Assembly (NCBI GenBank): GCA_964200185.2 | Contig: CAXNAD020000122.1 | Location: 1-28,644, forward strand | Length of the DNA stretch: 28,644 bases | Source: Choristocarpus tenellus KU-1152 | Taxonomy: Eukaryota; Phaeophyceae | Direction of reading: 5' to 3' | Shown here: positions 8,725-16,596 of the stretch, piece after piece | Layout: each line of letters begins with the position of its first letter | Numbering within the stretch: the stretch's first letter is position 1 | Notes under the pieces: model-generated | What the model was told of the DNA's origin: nothing | The model's database searches: none | Seen by the model: only the letters and a program-made list of their open reading frames with translations | Made by a program: the position numbers and the translations under genes

Positions 8725-9067
8725 GATGTCGACAAAGTCCCCAAGCAAACATCTTTTTTGAGGGGGAAAACACAGTTGGAGGGGAAGAAGATGTGGCTCC
8801 AAGCCAGTCAGGACAGTTCATGGCTCATCCATGCTGTTTTCACGAATGATGTTGTAACTGTGTGTGGAGTGAATGGAAATAGTCATGGGGGGTCACATAA
8901 TTGTAGGCTGCAGGGCCTGTTTCGAGAATGCTTCCGACAAGGAGGTTGAGAGTGACGCCCAGAGCATGGACTCGTCAGGTGTAGGGGAGAAAGTGGTGAC
9001 TGCATCTGTGATCGTAGAAGGACAGGGTGGGGTCACCACTCCCATGGATGTCAATGGTGATGAATGA

Positions 9068-9695
9068 ACTCACAGCGCAACATATATATACAGAGTAGCA
9101 AGAAGTCAAATGTTGCTTAACTGTTAATATATTATGGTATGCTCTGGTCCATGCTTGCTGGATATACAACAACGTTTCGTGATATTATGATATGCATGAT
9201 TATATTGTTATGTTTTTGTTGGGCGACCCACAGGTTCGGAATTGAGGTTCGGGTTTGGGTTAGGATTATGTGTTCTGACCAATCTTTGACTTTCCAACAT
9301 GTGTCTTGGAGGGGATCTTCGTGGGTGGGTTACTAGTAGCACTGATGCTAGTCAAGGATGTTCATTATATTGTATAGTTGCTTTTCTTGCACCCGTGGAT
9401 AAAGTACTTAAAATATTATACTATAATCATATTATCCTTGGAAGACACACTATCTTAAACCGTTCTTCTTTCATTCCAGCACTGTGTCTATTCCTCGTTA
9501 CTTCTCCATGTTTCTGCACTTGCACTTGCTCTTCTCAACAAGGTCGCTGCGAATTAAACTGTCTGATCACCACTCTTGCCATTCTTGTAAGTACGGGAAT
9601 GGATAGTGCTTCTCATTATTCACTTGTACCGAGTGATGGTGGCAGTAGTTGTCATTAACAGTGAGTTGTGGTGGTTGTTCGTTTTACATAATACA
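9068..9695. other. No supported gene
   Basis: AT-rich stretch with a TATATATA at about 9083. A plus-strand open frame at 9299-9658 is long but looks like intron or random sequence; I recognise nothing. Confidence 0.4.
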
Positions 9696-9954
9696 GAACC
9701 AAAAGCACTTAAGAGGGTAGAAGCTTTGCCCTGTTTGTCCGTTCGGGGCTTGACTTTCTACAGTTTTTTTTAACCCTTTTTCGGTTTTCGAAACATTTCG
9801 GAGTAGGTGAAAATTATATGAGTACAAAAGGTGTGTCCGAAGCAAGGATATTGACACTTGCTAACAAACATGTAGCCAAAATTACATCAAAATCACAACA
9901 TTGGATTTTCGACCCCAAACGGATGGGACTCTACCCTCTAAAATACTTTGACTT
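9696..9954 (+). mobile_element. MITE copy D (diverged)
   Basis: Left end GAACCAAAAGCACTTAAGAG, right end CTACCCTCTAAAATACTTTG. Shares TTTGCCCTGTTTGTCC, the centre CGAAACATTTCGGAGTAGGT and ACATCAAAATCACAACATTG with the other copies. Followed after only 11 bp by copy E in the same orientation. Confidence 0.83.
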
Positions 9955-9965
9955 ACCTTACAATT

Positions 9966-10223
9966 GAGTGAAAGTATCTTAGAGGGTACGAGTTTTGCCC
10001 TGTTTGTCCATTTGAGGCTTTGCTTCCCTTGTTTTTTTTAATGCCATTTTCCTACTCCGAAATATTTTGGGAGTGCGTAAAATGTATGTTATGAAAACGT
10101 GTGTCCGAAACAAGGATACTGACCCTTCCTGACAAACAGGATGGCCAAAATTTCATCAAAATCGCAACATTGGATTTTGGCCCCCAAATTGACGCGCCCC
10201 TACCCTCTAAGATACTTTGGCTC
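9966..10223 (+). mobile_element. MITE copy E, flanked by AATT
   Basis: Left GAGTGAAAGTATCTTAGAGG, right CTAAGATACTTTGGCTC; 258 bp, the same length as copy C. AATT lies directly outside both ends (9962-9965 and 10224-10227). This may be a target duplication, or simply part of the inverted repeat, because AATT is its own reverse complement. The central palindrome is present but imperfect (CCTACTCCGAAATATTTTGG). Confidence 0.85.
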
Positions 10224-10983
10224 AATTACCCATCATGGTAGTAGTACTAGAGGTGTGTTGTTATGATAGCTCCAACCACAGTAAGCAGCAGCAGTGCTGA
10301 TATTTTTGGTTGAGTAGTTCTATAGTCCTTGTAGCAGTTCCTACCATCATTGTATTGCTGCTGGTAGTACACCAATTCAATACATCACCTAATCTCTGGT
10401 AAGCAGGGTATTGAAGAACTCTAAGCCATAATCATTTCCAGTTCCCTCCTAGACATAGACCATACTGTTAACGATGGTTCCATATCATCAGGCGTTTTGT
10501 AAATTGGTGGTTACGGAATGCTACACTGAAGAGTAGAATCTATGGTGGTTCACACACCTATACAGATTGAGGGGACGGGTGGACAGCACGGTGAGAGATG
10601 TGTATGGAGTTGGAGGACAATCAGGAGCGCTAGTAGGTTCAATCTGTACCCAAGTGCTGCAGACGACAGTTGTGGCTTCCACACTCTGTTAAGTGCATTT
10701 CAAGAATGACAAGGTGATACATAGTGATCATGCATCTTGACGCACACTTCCTCCATTCAGAATTAAATGTAACATAACTTTTGCAAGCTCTGTTCTCGCC
10801 CGGGAACGAACCAAGCGATAAACTGTCTGGATGAGGCTTAGTTCTCATATAGACTGGGAGACATGCAAAGTTTGAGATAACGGGCTGTCATGACTGTGAA
10901 GGATTGCCAGTGCAAAGTCAACCAAGTTGCATTTAATGGGGTTCAAAAATCTCGTGAAACTGTCAAAGCGAGTGTTTCTTGTG
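10224..10983. other. No supported gene; presumed 5' flank of second mariner-like remnant
   Basis: The left end of the second mariner-like element should lie in this stretch, but I could not pair an inverted repeat. CTTCCTCCATTCAGAATTAA near 10746 is faintly like a Stowaway/mariner end, but no partner was found on the other side. Confidence 0.35.
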
Positions 10984-12170
10984 ATGCCTAAGGTGAAGGC
11001 CCCCTGTTGTTCGAGCAGCCTGCTCATCCTTTCATTGCCCGTTGGTCCCAATTCTTCGACCCGGAAGTCTGTCTGGGGTCCAGACTCAAACACCCTGACG
11101 AAGAACAGTGTGGTGGCGTGATACCTGGAGGCGATAGGGTGCGAGACTTGGATGCCTCAGGGGACGGCAGCCGCCATTATAGAGGACATCGGAATTTCCC
11201 GAATCATTGTGTTCCGTCATCTATCTGAAGGAGTATGGCAGTCAGATCGCATGGGGTGAATGCATGGACCTTGCACGTGTTGGATGGGGTGGTGTGGCCG
11301 TTGTGCAAGTATCATTGACGTTTGGGATGTCCCATCGGTACATTGCACATCCTTCCGAAAACGGGTGACCAAAGCTGGGGTCTCCCTTGCCTTGTTATGG
11401 GATCTGTGCAAGCACAAGAAGGTGAACCAATGGATTTAGCCAGTCTTCTCAGACCAGCAGAAAGTCAACAGGGTAGGTTTTGTTGTCATCCACAAGCACA
11501 GGAGGGGGGGAAATGGGGTACTCATGGACAAGAAGTGGTTTTACATCCTCAAAAATGGGCAAGGTTTGTACCTGCACCCCACACGGCACAGAATAAGTGT
11601 TACATATGAAGGTTATGTTGCTTGCAGCTGCGGCCCAACCTAGGAAACTCTCAGTGGGGTGTGGTTTGATGGGAAAATCGGGACTGACCAATTGCAGACA
11701 CTAAGGTCGCCCAGCATTCCAGCAAACACCACCCCAAGGGCACCAAGGTACTTGAGCCAGACATGGTGAACGGGGAAAGGTATAAGAACGTCATGATTGA
11801 GGATATCATCCCACCAATCAAGGCCTGCATGCCTGGGTTGGAAGGACACACCATCTTTGTGCAGCACGGCGGGGCAAAGTCACACACCAGGGGGTGATAC
11901 TCATTGTCATAGAGACCCACCCAGCCAACTCATCTGACCTCAACATCGACCTGAGATCTATTATTCCATCCAGCAACTGAAGAAGACATAGGGGTGAGCA
12001 ACACAAAGGAACTGGTGGAGGCCACAATGGAAGCATTTGATGCGTACCTCGGGGACCCACTAGAGCGCGTCTGGCAGAGCCTCTTCGCAGTCTATGGTGA
12101 AGTGCTGGGGTCCAAGGGTGACAACATCTTCAAAACTAGCTCATCATGCATACACATCTACAATAGATGA
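10984..12170 (+). pseudogene. Second mariner-like transposase remnant
   Basis: Same superfamily as 999-2334 but clearly a different lineage. ATG 10984 (MPKVKAPCCSSS) leads to LTKNSVVA, then TGA 11119-11121, then RLEAIG-like sequence and a helix-turn-helix (IGISRIIVFRHLSEGVW, about 11188-11238). After shifts, the catalytic domain shows VLMDKKWFYILKNGQGLYLH with the first Asp intact (GAC 11527-11529), TAG at 11641-11643, then GHTIFVQHGGAKSHT, where the second catalytic Asp is Gly (GGC 11868-11870). The third block ANSSDLNIDL has lost a codon's frame near 11950. The C-terminus is open again from 11955 to TGA 12168-12170 (DIGVSNTKELVEATMEAFDA...). Ends of the element were not found. MITE copy G starts 14 bp after the stop. 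Confidence 0.85.
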
Positions 12171-12183
12171 TGGGCATACCTCA

Positions 12184-12423
12184 GAGTCAAAGTAAATGAG
12201 AGGTATCCAGGTTGCTTATTAAGGATGTGCTGACAAATATGTGCAAAATTCAACTTTTTATACAAATACGTGTAGGGAATTTTCTGAATTCAGTCCAAGT
12301 TCTTAAAACAGTAGAGAAATCAAGGGTCTCAAATCCATCTTAGTACTTCATCCATAGAAGATGAAAAAAGTGACTTAAAATGAAAAACGACCAAAACCTG
12401 GGTACCTCTTGTTACTTTGGCTC
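12184..12423 (+). mobile_element. MITE copy G, diverged relative next to the mariner remnant
   Basis: Left GAGTCAAAGTAAATGAGAGG and the reverse complement of the right end GAGCCAAAGTAACAAGAGGT continue together into TA(T/C)CCAGGTT, about 29 bp of terminal inverted repeat. The ends clearly belong to the MITE A-E type; the interior is only weakly similar. A 3-bp TCA occurs on both outer sides (12181-12183 would read TCA; 12424-12426 TCA), which may be chance. Confidence 0.65.
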
Positions 12424-12980
12424 TCACTTGAGGCACAGGAGCCTAGCAATTACTGTTGTGGTGTCTGTGCCAAGGTCAAAGGGGAAAGATAAGTTCAACT
12501 AAGAGGCTACAGTGTTTGGAATACTGTGAATATCCTCGCATGCAATGGTTTCCTGTAATAATATGAGGGGTGAGAAATACTTGCATTGGGGGATTCAGCC
12601 TGACCTTACTTTATCTAGCAGAAAGGAACAATGGTGGCACATTGTTGCATTTTTTTCCAAGAGGTTGGTCAGGATATCACTCAATTGAAAACATATTGAT
12701 TGGACGTCACGACCAAAGTCCTACCCACAAAATCTTCTAATGTTCCCAAGGGAAGTTTATATCCCCTCAGTGATCACAAGATATCCTCCCAAAGTCATGC
12801 CTAGGAAATATAACAAGAGTACGGTCAGAATGAGGGGCAAGGTACTACAAACAATACTTGGACCAATAGCTTGTATGTCATGTCCAGCCAGCAGGATGAA
12901 TTTACCATCAATTTCCTCTCAAGATCTACCGCCACAATTTCAAGAAAAAAGAATCCCACTGGAGATCAGCTTCTTCACAT
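12424..12980. other. No supported gene
   Basis: A plus-strand open frame at 12740-12982 ends inside MITE copy F and is probably fortuitous. I see no repeat. Confidence 0.4.
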
Positions 12981-13160
12981 GATCCAGAGTATCTGGGGGG
13001 TGGTGGGGGGGTTACACCAGGATGTCCATTTGGGGCATAAGTGCACTTAAAAGTGCATTTACATGATCCATCTGACGTATGCAACCAAATCACCGAAAAA
13101 TCGCGACATGGAAAATTGACCCCAAATGTACAGCCGCCACCCCCCCCAGATACTTTGAGC
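12981..13160 (+). mobile_element. MITE copy F, G-rich subfamily with CACAT duplication
   Basis: 180 bp. Left GATCCAGAGTATCTGGGGGG; right end reverse-complements to GCTCAAAGTATCTGGGGGGG. The inverted match includes TGTCCATTTGGGGCA against TGTACATTTGGGGTCA. ATCGCGACATGGAAAATTGA matches the interior of copies A-E at ATCGCAACATTGGATTTTGG. CACAT lies immediately outside both ends (12976-12980 and 13161-13165). This is the cleanest target duplication for the family. Confidence 0.78.
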
Positions 13161-13246
13161 CACATGGGGTAGAATACACACAGTAAATTCGTGGAGGATA
13201 GGAACCCCTACTCTGATCGCACCACCAACTAAACACTACGTAGGCT

Positions 13247-13519
13247 ATGCCGGGGCAATGCCTTGTTGCAGGCTACCTTTACAGAAGAGATCTTGAGTCG
13301 ATCCCTTGTTCCTTAAACCTTCCTACAAGAACAAATCCTGATCTAGCAAAGAAACTGCAACTAATTAAATTTTACCAAATCAAAATTCTTAGCATTCGGA
13401 ACAGGTTGAAACTCGCTATGTATGAAAGACATCCACGAGGGGTTTTGTCACAATCGAGTTACTTAACAACTGACATATTAGATAAGATTTGGTGCGTTGG
13501 AACTAAAAGTGTGACATGA
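13247..13519 (+). CDS. Small open reading frame, unknown (90 aa)
   Basis: ATG 13247 to TGA 13517-13519, no introns needed. The protein is basic in the middle (LAKKLQLIKFYQIKILSIRN) with no domain, signal peptide or membrane segment that I recognise. It starts 87 bp after MITE copy F. A frame of this length can arise by chance in 28 kb, and nothing upstream marks a promoter. Listed because codon composition looks ordinary and the start is a true ATG. Confidence 0.2.
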   Translation: MPGQCLVAGYLYRRDLESIPCSLNLPTRTNPDLAKKLQLIKFYQIKILSIRNRLKLAMYERHPRGVLSQSSYLTTDILDKIWCVGTKSVT

Positions 13520-14141
13520 TGAAAACAAAATTGACATTGTAAACCAAAAAACATGACCGGTAGGCCCTACATAGCTACTGATATTGATGCGATCCCAAAA
13601 TTTGGTGATTGAAGTTGAAAGAATCATGTGGAGATATTGACAAGAGGGTTCATAGTAGTGATTGTGCCCTGTAGCACCTTCCTATATAACGTCCAAGTTA
13701 TTTCATCATTCAGGGTAACATCATACTAATATGGCAACTACACACAATGTTAAGTGCCCTAAAGACGATCCCCTGCTGCTTGGCAACTTAGAAGGGGTTG
13801 AGCGAATAAATTCAGCAGCAAAATACAAAGTTTGAAGTTCTGTGCACTGAGTGCAAAATCCAACAAACAGAGACCTACCTCTATTTGGTGCAAAGGTCGT
13901 AAGGCCACCATGGAAATAAGCACAAAACAAATGACACTATCACCTTATTCCATTGCCCATAGAGCTTATACCTAGCAATAGTGATCACCCAGGAGACGAT
14001 CCGGGATAATGATCTTGTTCTGGATATGAGGAACTCTTTATTGGCAAAATCATGGAAATTGAGTTTATCTCACACCAAAAAAAGCGTCATATTGTGTGAT
14101 AGTACCTCAAAAATTCAACCTACAACTAGACCGATGTACTT
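13520..14141. other. No supported gene
   Basis: No convincing coding frame on either strand and no repeat. Confidence 0.4.
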
Positions 14142-14235
14142 TCCTCCCCCCCCCTCCCTCCCTCACCACCACCAAATCCCAAGAGATGAAAAATTGTTAC
14201 TTGGGAGAAGTGAGGGGTGGGGGGAGGGGGGGGGG
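14142..14235. repeat. C-rich/G-rich imperfect inverted repeat
   Basis: Left arm 14142-14183 (C-runs with T, then CTCACC, ending TCCCAAG) faces right arm 14200-14235 (CTTGGGAG, then AGTGAGGGGTGGGG and G-runs). The inner six bases CCCAAG/CTTGGG pair exactly and the outer homopurine/homopyrimidine blocks pair imperfectly. The G-rich arm could alternatively form a quadruplex, and the C-rich arm an i-motif. Confidence 0.65.
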
Positions 14236-14990
14236 TTGTCTCAGCGTCCATCTCCATCTTCATCTCCATCTTTTTCAAGGCAGTCATCTGTGGCCACACA
14301 AGGAGAGACAATACAATAGACGAGGATGGGGGTTGGCAGTACTCTCAATCTTACCCCTCTCCAAGCACGAAGATGTTACTTTTTCCCATATTTCACTTTT
14401 CCAGAACACACAACAATCCATTTCTTTCACTAAAAATTTGTAAAAAATTTAGGCTGCGAAATTTATGTCAACCTCTCAAAACGTTGAAAAGCAACCCCAC
14501 TACTGTTAGCATTTTCAAAATTCGACTTAACTTTCAACTTGGGATGCGATTACTAAATGTCTGATCAATGACACACACAAGGTGAGAACACTTTGCAATT
14601 TCTGAAAGGAGTATGGAGAAATAAACTTCCGATTGGAAAGGCCATTAGATTTCTGACATTGTGTATTTAGCAGGTCTACGGAAGTACCAAAATCATGAAC
14701 ACTGGCATTTTGCAGAATTTGTGTTGATTGCAATAGAGGCCTTATCATACACCAACATTTGTAGCATTTGCGATATCTTTGATAACAAGAAACAGATGTC
14801 TTCCAAACTATTCAGGAGTTTTTGCATTATATCTACTCATCATGTAGCTGTGAAGGATAGCGAAGCATTCAGGTAACCTGAGCAGTCAAGCAACATTCCT
14901 TAGACAAGCAACTCTATCGCACACTCCAAAATTTGGTGTCCCTGTCTGTGCGGGTAGGTACGGCAATTATGTTGTAATAGAACCTTTTCA
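14236..14990. other. No firm gene; weak exon candidate 14661-14876
   Basis: A plus-strand open stretch (HWHFAEFVLIAIEALSYTNI and CSICDIFDNKKQM) runs to 14876. CAG/GTAACC near 14873 could be a splice donor. The minus strand is also open over the first part, so I do not call it. Confidence 0.25.
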
Positions 14991-15351
14991 ATGGTGGCAC
15001 ATGTAAGATGGAAAACAAGCTCATTGGATAAGGCACAAGCCTTCACGATTTGGCAGTGCCCCAATGGGTGTCATCCTTGATTGCAACAATTAGGACTTCA
15101 AAGACAATACAAGCTTTCACACAAGGTGGAGCTTCTAGGCATTGAATGCATCAACAGAAATGGCAGCAACGGGTAGACCAGTGTCACACTGAGTGAGTGC
15201 CCTGATTGCAACAAAGCCCCCTTGAAAACGACCTCTTCAGTTGAGGCGGAGCTGCTAGGAGTCACTTGCACTAACGGAAATGGCAAGAAGCCTTATGCGA
15301 CCGAATGTCACCATTCTAATGCTGTGCTTGATGGTGATTGATCGCCTATGG
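14991..15351 (+). pseudogene. Decayed coding stretch with repeated Cys/LLG motif
   Basis: Two tandem units about 120-125 bp apart share GATTGCAACAA (15079 and 15204), GG(T/C)GGAGCT(T/G)CTAGG (15125 and 15245) and GAAATGGCA. Read in one frame from 15126 they give VELLGIECINRNGSNG, a TAG, TSVTLSECPDCNKAPLKT, then AELLGVTCTNGNGKKPY, ATECHHSNAVLDGD and TGA at 15341-15343. The first unit has a 1-nt shift against the second, and upstream FTIWQCPNGCHP may be a third, more diverged CPxxC unit. The pattern (Cys pairs, LLG-x2-C-x-N-x-N-G) suggests a small metal-binding repeat, but I do not recognise the family. Confidence 0.4.
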
Positions 15352-16274
15352 GAGTCAGGGCATTCATACAACTCATGACGTTTGGGAGCATGAAGACATT
15401 GGCCGTGTAACAAGGGGGGGGGACTGTGCCTGTGCAAGTAGATTAACATGTATCTGTGTGTAGGATTTTTTAAGGCGTCACAGGCTAGGGCAGTGCTAGT
15501 CAACATAGACACAATTTACACTCTGAGTCAACTATCCAATGAATGATTGACATATAGCAAAATGGTTGCAGGTAGAAGGGTCAGGTAGGGTAGGGTAGGA
15601 GTGTCTGAAATAGCTACAACTAACTTGCTATGTACTTGAGTACTCCAAGTGGTGTATGTAATATTTGGCGTAATAGTTACCATGCATATTTTGTACCACA
15701 CGATAAGAACATTTTCATAGAAGCATAACACAGTAAACTAATTATGAATGGCACATGTGATTTAGAGGGCCTGTGCCATTTTGCGGACTGCTGATGTGGC
15801 TTGACGCAGACTCAACTCAACCCAGGTGTATTGAGTTTTGTGAATATGGCAAACTCTCACGTCCAAAGTGCAGGCACTAAACCCTTTGATATTGCATCAG
15901 TCAAAATAATCTCAGACTGACAGAAATACTACATGGCATAATCCAACATAAAAAATGTTACTGATAAACAAACTTCAATTACCCTCCAGTATGGTGCTGG
16001 TCACCAAAGTACCTCCACTCCCTAAAACTCCATCAATGCTTGGGTGATCCTTGACACAGGCCTAGTCTCAATGCCAGGGGCGAAGAACTTTCAAGGCAAG
16101 GAAAACGAGTAGGCAATGGCGCTCACAAGCAGACCTTGGCCGCTTTTCCCAACAGATGTAGTAGTCTGTTTTGTCTGATAGTATCCTTTTTATACCTCTT
16201 GTACTACATGAGACCTAACTATTTGACATTTTTTTTGGTCGCTTTGCTCATCTATACAACTTTACTTTTAACAG
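15352..16274. other. No supported gene
   Basis: Contains G9 near 15414 and a short AGGGT-type run (15578-15600, GGTAGGGTAGGGTAGG). The end of the stretch is pyrimidine-rich and could be an intron 3' part leading to 16275. Confidence 0.4.
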
Positions 16275-16596
16275 GATGCATGGAATTCAGCATGAGTTAC
16301 AGTCCATCCTCCACATTGCGAGGTCAGTCAAACCTTGGACTTGTGCCACAGGAAGAGGCACCATTAGAGTACAAAATCATGAAAATAAAAAAGCGCTAGT
16401 TAGAAGAACAAATCTAATGTATGCGGTACCTTACTCAAGTAGTGAGCAGCTCTACACAAAATATTTGCCCACCTCTATGGGTCTCTGCATAGATAAGGAA
16501 CACCAAACGCGATCTATGCCAGAGTACCATTCTCGACATGATCCAACCGTAACCCAATCGTTCAGGACACGGCTCACTTTCTGCCATTTACATTGA
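16275..16596 (+). CDS. Candidate terminal exon, unknown protein
   Basis: An acceptor-like tract (CTTTACTTTTAACAG, AG at 16273-16274) precedes a frame open for 106 codons to TGA 16594-16596. It starts G/ATG CAT GGA, with MHGIQHELQSILHIARSVKP and later SMPEYHSRHDPTVTQSFRTR. It must be entered in phase 2. I found no upstream exon that fits, so it is either a partial gene or chance. No domain recognised. Confidence 0.22.

Larger units (their letters stand above)
7973..9067 (+). pseudogene. Coding-like remnant interrupted by a tandem MITE pair
   Basis: Directly downstream of TAG 7970-7972 and in the same frame as the preceding gene candidate, the plus strand reads HILDSPQHARKYMKDHNILM and on to a third TAG (8126-8128), then MDINKCCPVDKVVVAGEDDE up to codon GTG 8201-8203. 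There two MITE copies are inserted. After them the frame resumes exactly at GAT 8725 (DVDKVPKQTSF...) if one copy of the flanking word TCGTG is counted. Further on, two other frames look coding: GGEEDVAPSQSGQFMAHPCC (8778 onward) and an acidic tail ending TPMDVNGDE with TGA at 9065-9067. The parent protein is not recognised. 8066-8128 could also be a short intron (GTACAG...CGTAG), which would remove the third TAG. Confidence 0.45.
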
